Source: Pseudonocardia sp. TRM90224 | Lineage (GTDB): Bacteria > Actinomycetota > Actinomycetes > Mycobacteriales > Pseudonocardiaceae | DNA: 64,000 nucleotides | Assembly (NCBI RefSeq): GCF_021245725.1 | Contig: NZ_JAJGSX010000008.1 | Coordinates: forward strand, 276,316 to 340,315 | Direction: 5' to 3' | Shown: one piece after another, positions 25,483 through 34,671 of the stretch | Position numbering within the stretch: position 1 is the first letter of the stretch | Layout: each line of letters opens with the position of its first letter | Notes under the pieces: model-generated | Told to the model about the DNA's origin: nothing | Seen by the model: only the letters and a program-made list of their open reading frames with translations | Databases searched by the model: none | Position numbers and translations under genes: made by a program

Positions 25483-25541
25483 CCCCACCGTTTTGGGTGG
25501 ATGCGCGCCGCCAGGGCGCGCATGTGCCCAAAACGGTGGGG
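25483..25541. repeat. Family A2 palindrome, copy 2
   Basis: Outer CCCCACCGTTTTGGG arms, then ATGCGCGCC paired with GGCGCGCAT. It ends 7 bases before the NmrA-family gene stop. The tandem A1+A2 pair repeats the arrangement at 10775-10919. Confidence 0.9.
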
Positions 25542-25548
25542 AAGTTGG

Positions 25549-26409
25549 TTACGTGAACGCCGCTGCGTGGGCGGTCGCCCAGTCCTCGAACGTGCGGGGT
25601 GCGCGGCCTGTGACGTCGCGGACGGTGGGCCACAGCCAGTCCTGCGCCCCGCCGCCCTTGGCGCGGGCCTGCCGCAGCAGGTCCAGCACCGCCTCGACGA
25701 CGACCGGCGGTAGGTACCCGCTCATCCGCTCGATGTACTCCGCCTCCGGGACGTCCTCGACGACGATCTCGCGCCCGAGCACGCCGGCCAGCGTCGCGGC
25801 ACGCTGCCGCGGGCTGGTGTACTCCCCGCCGCTGAGATCGAGCACCCGGCCGGCGAGACCGGGTTCCCGCAGCGCGACGGCCGCGACGGAGGCGATGTCG
25901 GCCGGGTCGATCGGCGCGCCCGGCTCGTCGGAGAAGGGGATGCGCACGACCCCACCCGCGCGCAGCTGTTGCGCCCACTCCAGCGCGTTCGACATGAACT
26001 CGCCGGGCCGCAGCACGGTCGCCGCCAGCCCCGCCGCGGCGACCGCGGCCTCGGCCGCGATGTGCCAGCCCGCGATCATGTTGGTCGGATCACCGGCTGC
26101 CGACGCCGACGAGAGCGCCACCACCCGCTCGACACCTGCGCCGGCCAGCAGCTCCGCGGCGGGCCCGGCGCCGCCGGACGGGCCACGGGTGGCGTCGAGG
26201 AACAGGAACACGCCTCGCACGCCCTGGGCGGCCGCGGCGACACCGTCGCCGGTCGCCAGATCGCCGCCGGCGATCTCGACCCCGCCCGGCAGCACCTGTG
26301 CCGCCCGCTCGGGGTCGCGGGTGAACGCCCGCACGGTCTCCCCCGCGTCGAGCAGCTGCGCCACCAGCTCACCGCCGACGCGCCCGGTCGCGCTCGTCAC
26401 GAGGATCAT
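25549..26409 (-). CDS. NmrA-family NAD(P)H-binding oxidoreductase
   Basis: 286 aa. The N-terminal Rossmann loop is ILVTSATGRVGGELVAQL, followed by VRAFTRDPER and VVALSSASA. LRPGEFMSNALEWAQQLRAGGVVRIPF and the LAGRVLDLSGGEYTSPRQ region are typical of atypical SDRs such as NmrA/QOR2. ATG 26409 shares ATGA with the preceding gene, so it is the third gene of a small operon. Substrate unknown. Confidence 0.85.
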   Translation of the reverse strand: MILVTSATGRVGGELVAQLLDAGETVRAFTRDPERAAQVLPGGVEIAGGDLATGDGVAAAAQGVRGVFLFLDATRGPSGGAGPAAELLAGAGVERVVALSSASAAGDPTNMIAGWHIAAEAAVAAAGLAATVLRPGEFMSNALEWAQQLRAGGVVRIPFSDEPGAPIDPADIASVAAVALREPGLAGRVLDLSGGEYTSPRQRAATLAGVLGREIVVEDVPEAEYIERMSGYLPPVVVEAVLDLLRQARAKGGGAQDWLWPTVRDVTGRAPRTFEDWATAHAAAFT

Positions 26410-26810
26410 GCGTGCACCGCCTCGGTCGCCTTGAGCGCGAGGTCGTCGGTACCGCGCTGCAGGGCCGCGCGGTAGCCGATGAAGAGCCGGTTCGCGAGCG
26501 CCGGCGCCCACCACCCCTGGTTCGCGATGTTGAAGACGCGATGCACGAGGCGTACCTCGACCCCGATCTGCTCGGCCGTGTACTCGCCGCGGTACCACCA
26601 TCCACCCTGCATGCCGACGCGGCCGCGGCCCTGCCACGCGCTCGGACCGGCGCCCGGCCCCGATCCCAGCGGCCCCAATCCCAGCGACCCTGCGCCCCAG
26701 CCCAGCTCGCGCACGAGCCAGCCGCTGTCGATGAGTGCCTCCAGCTCCTCGACGCTCGCCCGCACCGGCGCAGACACCTCGAAGAGCAGTCGCGGCTCGC
26801 GGCCGCTCAC
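26406..26810 (-). CDS. Hypothetical protein, SRPBCC-like
   Basis: 134 aa from GTG 26810, which shares GTGA with the SnoaL-like stop. The sequence PRLLFEVSAPVRASVEELEALID, GGWWYRGEYTAEQIGVEVRLVHRVFNIAN and a helical end (LFIGYRAALQRGTDDLALKATEAV) has the strand-helix pattern of START/SRPBCC ligand-binding proteins; this is a weak fold guess. A Gly/Pro-rich linker (SLGLGPLGSGPGAGPS) interrupts it. Confidence 0.65.
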   Translation of the reverse strand: MSGREPRLLFEVSAPVRASVEELEALIDSGWLVRELGWGAGSLGLGPLGSGPGAGPSAWQGRGRVGMQGGWWYRGEYTAEQIGVEVRLVHRVFNIANQGWWAPALANRLFIGYRAALQRGTDDLALKATEAVHA

Positions 26811-27235
26811 GACCGCGCCTCCGTCGACCGCCGGGTGTTCTGAAAGGCCGCGACCCGCCACTCCCCGCCGTCCTCGACCAGCACGAACGTCACCACCGAC
26901 TCGCGGTCGGCCGGCAGCCCGGCCGAGCCGGCGAGCTCGACGCCGCCACCGGACAGGACGTGCGCGACGCCGGGCCGGAGGAACCGGATCTTGTGGTCGG
27001 TGCCCGCCACCTCGCCGGGCTGTCCCAGGCCGACCATCCGCGAGCCGCGCAGCGGCCCCTCGAACAACCAGCGGTGGACGTCCCCGATCGCCGTGCGGTT
27101 GTGCATGACGTCGCCGCTGAAGGTGACGTACGTGGCGTCTTCCGTGAACTCCGCGGCGTACGCCGCCGCGTCCCCCGCGTTCCACGCTTCGCCGATCCTG
27201 GCGAGCGTCTCTTCGATCCTGACTTCTTCGGACAT
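26807..27235 (-). CDS. SnoaL-like/SgcJ-EcaC family protein
   Basis: 142 aa. Cone-shaped SnoaL fold markers: VRIEETLARIGEAWNAGDAAAYAAEFTEDATYVTFSG and VVTFVLVEDGGEWRVAAFQNTRR. Family members act as isomerases/cyclases or stress-related ligand binders. First gene of a three-gene overlapping operon with the SRPBCC-like protein and NmrA oxidoreductase. ATG 27235 with GAAGGGAAG upstream. Confidence 0.85.
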   Translation of the reverse strand: MSEEVRIEETLARIGEAWNAGDAAAYAAEFTEDATYVTFSGDVMHNRTAIGDVHRWLFEGPLRGSRMVGLGQPGEVAGTDHKIRFLRPGVAHVLSGGGVELAGSAGLPADRESVVTFVLVEDGGEWRVAAFQNTRRSTEARS

Positions 27236-27370
27236 GCTTCTTCCCTTCGATGAGCACGGCCGTCCGGCGCAGTAGGCTCATCGGTGCAGTTCCGAGCCGT
27301 GCCGCGCGACCGTGGTCGGGTGTTTGCGGTTCCGGTCCGGGTGCGGCGGGCCAACGCCGCCCCGGGCCAC

Positions 27371-27982
27371 CTACTTCTCTGTCGAGATCGCTTGTGCTGC
27401 CTCCTCCGCAAGCTCCCGCGGGTCGGCCGGCCAGCCCAGCCCACCTGATTCCAGCTCGGCGACGAGATCGGCCACCCAGTCGCGTTCAGACGCGGCGCGG
27501 TTGAACTCGAACTCCGCCTCCAGCATCAGCACGCGCGGTATCGGGATCCCCTCGATCGCCTCCCGCAACTCGACGCAGCGCGCGGCGAGAGTGTCGTGCC
27601 GGGCGCGCAAGGCCGCTGCGGCGTCGTCGGGCCGCAGGCACCCGATGAACGACAGCGCCGCCACCAGCAGCGTCGCATCGGGGTCGGGGGTGCGCAGCAG
27701 CCTGCGGATCCGCTCGGCGACCTCCGCGCGGCCCTCGTCGGTGACGGCGTAGACGATCCGCTCGGGCCGGGTGCCGTCGCGGACGGTGCCGTCGACGACG
27801 ATCAGCCCGTCGCGCAGCAGCCGCTCGACGGAGTGGTACATGCTCCGCGGCAGCCCGGTGACGAAGTCCTTGCGCGTGTCGATCATGAGCCGGTGCATCT
27901 CGTAGGTGTGCCGCGGGCCGGTGAGCAGCAACGCGAGCACGGTGAGACCGGGCAGATCCCGATCGGCTCGACGCAACGGCAT
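27371..27982 (-). CDS. PadR-family transcriptional regulator
   Basis: 203 aa. The PadR winged helix is at residues 10-85 (LTVLALLLTGPRHTYEMHRLM, LPRSMYHSVERLLRDGLIVVDG, YAVTDEGRAEV), followed by a Vir-type C-terminal helical dimer domain. ATG 27982 has AGGGAGGAA upstream. An inverted repeat is just upstream (27998-28023), suggesting autoregulation. The SnoaL/NmrA operon downstream on the same strand is a plausible target. Confidence 0.88.
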   Translation of the reverse strand: MPLRRADRDLPGLTVLALLLTGPRHTYEMHRLMIDTRKDFVTGLPRSMYHSVERLLRDGLIVVDGTVRDGTRPERIVYAVTDEGRAEVAERIRRLLRTPDPDATLLVAALSFIGCLRPDDAAAALRARHDTLAARCVELREAIEGIPIPRVLMLEAEFEFNRAASERDWVADLVAELESGGLGWPADPRELAEEAAQAISTEK

Positions 27983-27997
27983 GGTGTTCCTCCCTGA

Positions 27998-28023
27998 TGC
28001 AAGATGCACTATGGCAGCTTGCA
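27998..28023. promoter_or_regulatory. Inverted repeat upstream of padR
   Basis: TGCAAG-N14-CTTGCA, with GCACTA repeated directly at 28006 and 28021. It lies 16 bases upstream of the padR start and reaches the stop codon of the lysR gene. Probable PadR operator (inference). Confidence 0.45.
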
Positions 28024-28902
28024 CTAAGCGTTGGCAAGCAGCTCCGCGACGGCGCCCACGGCGCCACCGACCGCCGGCCCGTGCAGCACCTCGACCCGGT
28101 GCACGACCCGTGGCTCCCGCAGCTCCAGCCCCACCGCGGCAGCGCCGGCGAGCGCCTGTGCCGGGACGGCGACGAGACCGCACCCGGCAGCTGCCAGCGC
28201 GAGCACTCCACGCACGTCGGTGCCCTCGACCCGCAGCGCCGCCCGGAACGCGCCGGTGCCGCACACGGCGCGCAACCGGTCGAGCTCGACGGCCGCGTCC
28301 GGAGCGTCGATCCACCGCGCGTCGGCCAGGTCCGCGAGCCGCACGCCGCGCCGAGCCGCGAGCGGGTGCCGCTGCGGGACCGCCACCACCAGCGGCTGCT
28401 CCGCGACCGCCACTCGCGCGAGCGGACCGGTGGACTCCAGCGGGAGCGGGTCGCTCGGCGCCGCGATGCCGTCGACGAGCCCGATGTCCACCACACCCGT
28501 CGCAACCGCCGCGACGGCGGCGGCCCGGCCCAGCGCCTGGATGGTGATCTGCGTGGCGGGCCGGACCCCCGCTATCGACGCGACGACCGGCTCGACCATC
28601 GCGAGCGCGGACGCGGCGATCCGCACCCTTCCCGCCGCGGACGCGCTGAGCCGGGCGACATCGGCGCGGGCGGCCGCGAGCCGGAGCAGCAGCGGTCCCG
28701 CGTGTTCCAGCAGCCGCTCGCCGGCCGGCGTCGGCACCACCGGTCGCCTGCGGAGCAGCTCCGTCCCGAGATCCGCCTCCAGCGCCGCGACGTGCTGCGA
28801 CACCGCCGACTGCGTGTAGCCCAGCTCCCGCGCCGCGCCCGAGAACGAGCCCAGCCGGGCGACCGCGGTGAACGTGCGAAGCAGGTGCGGATCCACCTGC
28901 AT
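28024..28902 (-). CDS. LysR-family transcriptional regulator
   Basis: 292 aa from ATG 28902. The N-terminal HTH is HLLRTFTAVARLGSFSGAARELGYTQSAVSQHVAALEADLGTELLRR, then the substrate-binding domain (VRIAASALAMVEPVVASI, LARVAVAEQPLVVAVPQRHPL). It is divergent from the GATase-like gene with a T-N11-A box between them, so it probably controls that gene and itself. Confidence 0.9.
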   Translation of the reverse strand: MQVDPHLLRTFTAVARLGSFSGAARELGYTQSAVSQHVAALEADLGTELLRRRPVVPTPAGERLLEHAGPLLLRLAAARADVARLSASAAGRVRIAASALAMVEPVVASIAGVRPATQITIQALGRAAAVAAVATGVVDIGLVDGIAAPSDPLPLESTGPLARVAVAEQPLVVAVPQRHPLAARRGVRLADLADARWIDAPDAAVELDRLRAVCGTGAFRAALRVEGTDVRGVLALAAAGCGLVAVPAQALAGAAAVGLELREPRVVHRVEVLHGPAVGGAVGAVAELLANA

Positions 28903-28911
28903 CAGTATCTC

Positions 28912-28932
28912 TGATCGGGCGTGCACAGATCA
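28912..28932. promoter_or_regulatory. LysR-type operator TGATC-N11-GATCA
   Basis: Perfect 5-bp inverted repeat with 11-base spacer, the classical LysR geometry, located 10 bases upstream of the lysR start and 40 bases upstream of the divergent gene's start. Confidence 0.6.
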
Positions 28933-28971
28933 TCGTTGGTGCTTCTCGCCGTGAGCACGCACGCTGGGGCC

Positions 28972-29676
28972 GTGATCCCACGACTCGCGCTGGTGGGCGA
29001 CCGGTCCCCCGCCGTCCGCTCACACGTCCGCATCCCTGCGCTCCTGGACGCGCTCGCCGAGCGCGACGAGCTGGTGCTCGACGCCTACTGGGTCCCGACG
29101 GACGACGCGGCGGAGCCCGGTGCCGTCGACGGCTTCGACGCCGTGTGGACCGTTCCCGGCAGCCCTTACCGCAACGAGGCCGGCGCGCTCGCCGCCATCC
29201 GGACCGCGCGCGAGCGGCACATCCCGTTCCTGGGCACGTGCGGGGGCTTCCAGCACGCCGTGCTGGAGTTCGCGCGCACGGTCTGCGGGCTCGACGTCGA
29301 CCACGCCGAGAACACCCCCGGCTCCACCCGCGCGGTGATCGTCCCACTGGCGTGCTCGCTGGCCGGGCACGAGCGGGCGGTGCGGTTCGCCGCCGGCAGC
29401 CGCGTCGCGGAGGTGATCGGCGCGGACCGGACCGTGGAGAGCTACGTCTGCTCCTACGGGCCGGACCCCGCCTACCTGGACACCCTGCGCCGGCACGGCA
29501 TGGTGTTCACCGGCCACGACGACGAAGGCGAGGTGCGCGTGCTCGAGCTGCCCGAGCACCCGTTCTTCCTGGCCACCCTGTTCCAGCCCGAGCTGGCCGG
29601 CGACGGGACGCGCCCGCACCCGCTCGTCGTCGCGTTCGCCCGCGCGGCCGCGGAGCACGCACTCACGCGTACGTGA
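28972..29676 (+). CDS. Class I glutamine amidotransferase-like protein (CTP synthase C-terminal-like)
   Basis: 234 aa from GTG 28972 (VIPRLALVGDRSP). The nucleophile elbow is FLGTCGGFQHAVLEF, and the catalytic His/Glu region near the end reads PEHPFFLATLFQPEL, as in the GATase domain of CTP synthase, but no synthetase domain is present. GATases release ammonia from glutamine for a partner enzyme. An upstream GTG at 28921 is in frame but overlaps the LysR box. Its last codons overlap the convergent MaoC gene end. Confidence 0.82.
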   Translation: MIPRLALVGDRSPAVRSHVRIPALLDALAERDELVLDAYWVPTDDAAEPGAVDGFDAVWTVPGSPYRNEAGALAAIRTARERHIPFLGTCGGFQHAVLEFARTVCGLDVDHAENTPGSTRAVIVPLACSLAGHERAVRFAAGSRVAEVIGADRTVESYVCSYGPDPAYLDTLRRHGMVFTGHDDEGEVRVLELPEHPFFLATLFQPELAGDGTRPHPLVVAFARAAAEHALTRT

Positions 29677-30504
29677 TCTCTCCCGTGACGGCAGCCGCCC
29701 GGCCCGCCACTCCTGCCCGACCTCGCCGTTGCCAGCAGTTCCGACGGCCTCGACGGCGGCGCCGGCGAAGACGGGGCTGCGCAGCCGGTAGGCGAACGAG
29801 CGCACGGCCCGGTCCGGCGCGAACCGGCGCGGCAGCTCCAGCAGCAGCAACGCGAGCAGCGGGCCGTGCACGACCAGCCCCGGGTAGCCCTCGACGGCGG
29901 TGACGTACGGGTGGTCGTAGTGGATGCGGTGGGTGTTGTAGGTCAGCGCGCTGAACCGGAACAGCATGGCCGCGTCGGGCTCGACCCGCACCCGCCACGC
30001 GGGCTCCGCCACCTGCTCGCCGTCCTCGGCGGGTCCGGCGAGCGCCAGCGCGCGCCGTTCCCCGGCCGGCTGGCTGCGGTAGGCAAAGTCCTGTTCCTCG
30101 ACGATCGCGACGGCCCCGTCGCGGAGGTACTCGTGGCGGACGGTCACGAAGACCATCTCGCCGCTGCGCCCGGTCTTCGGCGTCGCCGCCACCAGCGTCG
30201 ACCGTCGGGTGACCTGGTCGTCGAACCGCAGCGGCTCGGCGAAGCGGACCCGCCCGCCGGCGAACATGCGACGCCGGTCGGGCATCGGCGGCTGGAACGG
30301 ACCGGCGGTGGGGTGCCCGTCATCGCCGAGCTCGGCCTGCGCGGGGTGGTCGAGCAGGTGGAACCAGTGCCACAGCGGCGGCAGCTCGTCCGACCGGTCC
30401 GCCGGCGCCGGCTCGTCCAGCAGCGCGGCGAAGGCCCCCGCCGGCCACGGGTCGATCCGCCCGGCGACGGTGACCGGCTCGGGACGCCATCCGCTCAGCT
30501 CCAC
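29663..30504 (-). CDS. MaoC/FAS1-like acyl-CoA dehydratase, apparent C-terminal frameshift
   Basis: About 280 aa. The N-terminal half resembles FAS1-type/mesaconyl-CoA hydratase domains (LPPLWHWFHLLDHPA, MFAGGRVRFAEPLRFDDQV); the C-terminal MaoC half has FRFSALTYNTHRIHYDHPYVTAVEGYPGLVVHGPLLALLLLE with the catalytic hydratase Asp/His. In the starting frame the protein runs on for over 200 residues antisense to the GATase gene. One base shift near 29690-29720 instead gives the natural ending AAAVTGEITYA and a stop at 29663. Either a real disruption or a sequencing slip in a G/C run. Confidence 0.75.
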
Positions 30505-30554
30505 ACCGCCATCATGGCGAGCCCGACGGCCGCCGGGCGGGCTGGGTGTCTGAA

Positions 30555-30610
30555 GGGCAGGAAAGCCACTTTCCTGCCCTCACAGGGCCTGAAAGTGGCT
30601 TTCCTGCCCT
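30555..30610. repeat. Family B palindrome
   Basis: GGGCAGGAAAGCCACTTTCC left half pairs with the right half GGAAAGTGGC-type sequence. It is followed by a GCGTTGCGC-like flanking tag. Located between two minus-strand genes. Confidence 0.9.
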
Positions 30611-30651
30611 CACGCGCGCAACGCACGCATCTCGACCTGCGCCGGCGCCGG

Positions 30652-31866
30652 TCAGGTGGCCGGGACGAACAGCGCGATCGACTCGAAGTGGTGGGTCATC
30701 GGGAACGCGTCGAAGGCCCGCAGCCGCTCCATCCGGTAGCCGCGCTGCGCGAGGAGCCCGACGTCACGCGCCAGCGCCGCCGGGTCGCACGCCACGTACA
30801 CCAGCCGCTGCGGCCCGGCCGCGCACAGCGCGTCGACCAGTTCCCGGCCCAGCCCACGCCGCGGCGGGTCGGCCACGATCACGTCGGGCTCCGCGCCGAG
30901 CCCGGTGATCTCCCGCTCGACCCGCCCGACCAGCCACCCGACCTGCGGGAGGTCGGCGAGCGCCGCCCGGCCGTCGGCGACGGCCGCACCCGACGACTCG
31001 ACCACGGTGACCGCGCCGTCGCGCCCGACCTGCCCGGCCAGCACCGACGCGAAGAGCCCCACGCCGCCGTAGAGGTCCCACGCGGTGCCGCCGCGCGGTG
31101 CCGCCGCCCATTCCCGCACCACCCCGGCGAGCGTCTCGGCCAGCGCCGGGTGCACCTGCCAGAACACCCCGGGCGAGAGCAGCCACTCCCGGCCGGCCGC
31201 GCGCTGCACCGCAGGCCCGCCGGAGCCGTCGACGTGCACGACCCCGTCGGCGTCGGTGACGACGTCCACCTCGGTGCCCGGCACGAAACCGCTGTCCAGC
31301 ACGTCGTGCAGGGAGTCGGGCGGGGCAAGCGGGCAGTCGGCGACGGCCAGCACGTCATGGCTGCGGTGCGCCCGCAGCCCGGCCCGGCCCTCCTCGTCGA
31401 CGGCCAGCCGCACCCGGCTGCGCCAGCCGAGCGGCCCGCCCGGCAGCTCCTCGACGACGACGTCGAGCTCGATCCCGGCGAGCCTGCGCAGCTGCTCGGC
31501 CAGCACCGCCGCCTTCAGCGCACGCTGCTCGGCGGGTTCGACGTGCTGCAGGTCGCAGCCGCCGCACCCGCCCGCGCGGGCCCACGTGCACGGCGCCGAC
31601 ACCCGCGTCGGCGCCGGTTCCAGCACCGCGACGGTGTCGGCGCGGCAGAACCCGCCGCCCTTGTCCTCGTCGACGACGGCCCGCACCCGCTCCCCCGGCA
31701 ACGCGTGCCGGACGAACACCACCCGGCCGTCGTGCCGCGCGACGCAGTGCCCGCCGTGCGCGACGGGCCCGACCTCCAGCTCCAGCACGCGGTCGGTCCA
31801 CCGGGGTTGGGGCGCGGTCACCGCCGGCGGCGTCGTCGGCGCTGCCATCGCTGGTTCCTCCGTCAT
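30652..31866 (-). CDS. TrmA/RumA-family RNA (uracil-5-)methyltransferase
   Basis: 404 aa. N-terminal TRAM domain (VLELEVGPVAHGGHCVARHDGRVVFVRHALPGERV); four-cysteine Fe-S type pattern in SAPCTWARAGGCGGCDLQHV with a fourth Cys in ADCPLA; SAM fold WDLYGGVGLFASVLA; catalytic Cys in VYVACDPAALARD; ending FPMTHHFESIALF. It methylates uracil in 23S rRNA or tRNA. Orthologue position of M. tuberculosis Rv2689c. ATG 31866 shares ATGA with the permease stop. Confidence 0.93.
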   Translation of the reverse strand: MTEEPAMAAPTTPPAVTAPQPRWTDRVLELEVGPVAHGGHCVARHDGRVVFVRHALPGERVRAVVDEDKGGGFCRADTVAVLEPAPTRVSAPCTWARAGGCGGCDLQHVEPAEQRALKAAVLAEQLRRLAGIELDVVVEELPGGPLGWRSRVRLAVDEEGRAGLRAHRSHDVLAVADCPLAPPDSLHDVLDSGFVPGTEVDVVTDADGVVHVDGSGGPAVQRAAGREWLLSPGVFWQVHPALAETLAGVVREWAAAPRGGTAWDLYGGVGLFASVLAGQVGRDGAVTVVESSGAAVADGRAALADLPQVGWLVGRVEREITGLGAEPDVIVADPPRRGLGRELVDALCAAGPQRLVYVACDPAALARDVGLLAQRGYRMERLRAFDAFPMTHHFESIALFVPAT

Positions 31867-33902
31867 CGCTGCTTCACCGGTGGCGGCTTGGCCGGCTGGG
31901 TGCCGTCCTCGCCGGGGAGTTGCTCGTACCCGCGCCGCCACGACCCGGGCGGGCTCTCCGGCCGGCGCGTGGCCACCCGCTCCGAGGACGCCAGCTGCCA
32001 CGGCACGCTCGTCACCATCACCCCCGGCTGGAACAGCAGCCTGCCCTTCAGCCGCAGCGCGCTCTGGTTGTGCAGGATCTGCTCCCACCAGCGCCCCACC
32101 ACGTACTCGGGGATGAACACGGTGACGACGTCACGCGGGTTGTTCGTCCTGATCCGCTTGACGTAGTCGAGCACCGGCTTGGTGATCTCGCGGTAGGGCG
32201 ACTCGACGACCTTCAGCGGCACCGGGAGCTTTCGCCGTTCCCAATCGCGCACGAGCCTGCGGGTATCGGCCTCGTCGACGTTGACCGTCACGGCCTCGAG
32301 CACGTCGGGCCGGGTCGCCCTGGCGTACGCGACGGCGCGCAGGGTCGGCTTGTGCAGCGTCGAGACCAGCACGATCGCGTGGTTGCGCGAGGGCAGCACG
32401 CCGTCGACCTCGCCGGCGACCAGCTCGGCGGCCACCCGGTCGTAGTGGCGGCGGATGGCCTGCATGAGCACGTAGAAGAACACCATGCCCGCGATCGCGA
32501 TCCACGCGCCGCGGGTGAACTTGGTGATCAGCACGATGACCAGCACGATCCCGGTCATCGCCGCACCGAACGCGTTGATCGCCTGCGAGCGGCGCATGCG
32601 CTGGCGGGTCGGCTGGTCGGTCTCCGTCGCGAGCAGGCGCGCCCAGTGCCGAAGCATGCCGGCCTGGCTCAGCGTGAACGAGGTGAACACGCCCACGGTG
32701 TAGAGCGCGATGAGCCGCGTGACGTCGGCCTGGAAGCCGACGACCAGCACGATCGCCACGCCGGCCAGCACCAGGATGCCGTTGGAGAACGCGAGGCGGT
32801 CGCCGCGGGTGTGCAGCTGCCTGGGCAGGTAGCGGTCCTGCGACAGGATCGAGCCCAGCACCGGGAAGCCGTTGTAGGCGGTGTTCGCGGCCAGCACGAG
32901 GATCAGCGCCGTGAAGACGACGACGAAGAAGAAGCCGGGACGGAAGTCCTGGAACACGACGTCGGCGAGCTGCGCGACGAGCGTCTGCTGGATGTAGCCC
33001 TCGGGTGCGCCGACGATCTGCGTGTCGGGGAACTCCGCGACCTTCGCGCCGGTCATCAAAGCGAGCGCGATGATCCCGGAGAACATCACCACCGAGATCG
33101 TGCCCAGCATCAGCAGCGTCGTCGCGGCGTTGCGCGACTTGGGCTTGCGAAACGCCGGCACCCCGTTGCTGATCGCCTCGACGCCCGTCAGCGCCGCCGC
33201 GCCCTGGGTGAACGAGCGCAGCACCAGCAGCACCAGCGCCATGCCGGTGAACGCGTCGCCCTCGGCGAGCAGCTGGACGTCGGCGCTGACCGCACGCAGC
33301 TCGTCGCCGAAGACGAGGATCCGGGTGAACCCCCAGATGATCATCGCCCCGATCCCGACGATGAACGCGTACGTGGGGATCGCGAACGCGACCCCCGACT
33401 CCTTGATCCCGCGCAGGTTCACCGCCGTCAGGACGAGGATCGCCACCACCGCGAACTGCACCTTGTGCTCGGCGACGTACGGGATCAGCGCCCCGATGTT
33501 CGCCGCCGCCGACGAGATCGACACCGCGACGGTGAGCGTGTAGTCGACCAGCAGCGCGCTCGCGACGGTCAGGCCGGCCTTGCGCCCCAGGTTGACCGTC
33601 GCGACCTCGTAGTCACCGCCGCCCGACGGGTAGGCGTGGACGTTCTGCCGGTAGCTGGTGACCACCGTCATGAGCACGATCACGACCGCCAGGCCGACCC
33701 ACGGCGAGAACGCGTAGGCCGCAACACCGGCGGCCGACAGGGTCAGGAAGATCTCCTCCGGGGCGTATGCCACTGAGGACATCGCGTCGGAGGCGAAGAC
33801 GGGCAGCGCCACACGCTTCGGGAGCAGCGTGTGGGAGAGGCGGTCGCTGCGCTGCGGCCGCCCGACGAGTATGCGTTTGACCGCAACGCCGAGCTTGGAC
33901 AC
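31863..33902 (-). CDS. APC-superfamily amino acid permease
   Basis: 679 aa. About twelve transmembrane helices from residue 40 to 470 (LPVFASDAMSSVAYAPEEIFLTL opens TM1), then a cytoplasmic C-terminal domain with VLVSTLHKPTLRAVAYARATRPDVLEAVTVNVDEAD that resembles universal-stress-like regulatory domains. Orthologue position of Rv2690c, divergent from the TrkA pair, which is a conserved arrangement suggesting joint regulation with potassium transport. GTG start 33902. Confidence 0.9.
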   Translation of the reverse strand: MSKLGVAVKRILVGRPQRSDRLSHTLLPKRVALPVFASDAMSSVAYAPEEIFLTLSAAGVAAYAFSPWVGLAVVIVLMTVVTSYRQNVHAYPSGGGDYEVATVNLGRKAGLTVASALLVDYTLTVAVSISSAAANIGALIPYVAEHKVQFAVVAILVLTAVNLRGIKESGVAFAIPTYAFIVGIGAMIIWGFTRILVFGDELRAVSADVQLLAEGDAFTGMALVLLVLRSFTQGAAALTGVEAISNGVPAFRKPKSRNAATTLLMLGTISVVMFSGIIALALMTGAKVAEFPDTQIVGAPEGYIQQTLVAQLADVVFQDFRPGFFFVVVFTALILVLAANTAYNGFPVLGSILSQDRYLPRQLHTRGDRLAFSNGILVLAGVAIVLVVGFQADVTRLIALYTVGVFTSFTLSQAGMLRHWARLLATETDQPTRQRMRRSQAINAFGAAMTGIVLVIVLITKFTRGAWIAIAGMVFFYVLMQAIRRHYDRVAAELVAGEVDGVLPSRNHAIVLVSTLHKPTLRAVAYARATRPDVLEAVTVNVDEADTRRLVRDWERRKLPVPLKVVESPYREITKPVLDYVKRIRTNNPRDVVTVFIPEYVVGRWWEQILHNQSALRLKGRLLFQPGVMVTSVPWQLASSERVATRRPESPPGSWRRGYEQLPGEDGTQPAKPPPVKQR

Positions 33903-34005
33903 TGCGGCAGCCTATGCGGTGCTGCCAGGCTCGACGCGATAGCGTTCCCTCGTGCGTTGCAGCAGGTGAGCGCATGCTGGAACCGTCTTGCTGGGAAGGG
34001 CCGTC

Positions 34006-34668
34006 GTGTACGTCGTGATCATGGGGTGCGGCCGGGTCGGTTCCGCGCTCTCATCGGGCTTGGAACGGCTGGGGCACGACGTCGCCGTCATCGACAAGGA
34101 GCCGCAGGCGTTCCGCAGGCTCAGCCCGGACTTCCGCGGCAAGCAGGTCATCGGGCAGGGATTCCACCGCGAGGTCCTCATCGAGGCGGGCGTCGAGCAG
34201 GCGCAGGCGTTCGCCGCCGTGTCCAGCGGTGACAACTCCAACATCATCGCCGCGAGGGTGGCCCGCGAGACCTTCGGCATCGATCGGGTCGTCGCCCGCA
34301 TCTACGACGCCAAGCGCGCCGCGGTCTACGAGCGGCTCGGCATCCCCACCGTCGCGACCGTGCCGTGGAGCACCGACCGGCTCATGCGGATGCTGCTGCC
34401 CGACGGTGTGGCCTCGGCGTGGCGGGAGCCGACCGGCACCGTCGCGATTCTGGCGCTGCCCGTCCACGAGGAGTGGTCCGGCCACCCGGTCCGCGAGCTG
34501 GAGACCGCGACGGGCGCCCGCGTGGCGTTCATCGTGCGTTTCGGCACCGGGGTGCTGCCGAAGCCGGACACCGCCGTCCAGGCCGAGGACACGATCTACG
34601 TCGCGGCGCTCTCCGGCACCGTCAGCGATGTCACCGCAGCAGCGGCCGCGCCGCCGCAGGAGGGCTGA
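34006..34668 (+). CDS. TrkA-family potassium transport regulatory protein (CeoB-like)
   Basis: 220 aa. TrkA_N NAD-binding fold VYVVIMGCGRVGSALSSGLERLGHDVAVIDKE, then a TrkA_C domain (TGARVAFIVRFGTGVLPKP). Binds nucleotide and gates a K+ transporter. GTG 34006 lies 6 bases after GGGAAGGG. Corresponds to Rv2691 (ceoB) by order; paired with the next gene three bases away. Confidence 0.93.
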   Translation: MYVVIMGCGRVGSALSSGLERLGHDVAVIDKEPQAFRRLSPDFRGKQVIGQGFHREVLIEAGVEQAQAFAAVSSGDNSNIIAARVARETFGIDRVVARIYDAKRAAVYERLGIPTVATVPWSTDRLMRMLLPDGVASAWREPTGTVAILALPVHEEWSGHPVRELETATGARVAFIVRFGTGVLPKPDTAVQAEDTIYVAALSGTVSDVTAAAAAPPQEG

Positions 34669-34671
34669 CCC

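Noticed and set aside
29020..29662. Extension of the MaoC frame beyond 29663 to give a 494-residue protein
   Set aside because: The extra part is antisense to a GATase-like gene, has no domain pattern, and a natural C-terminus appears in the adjacent frame.
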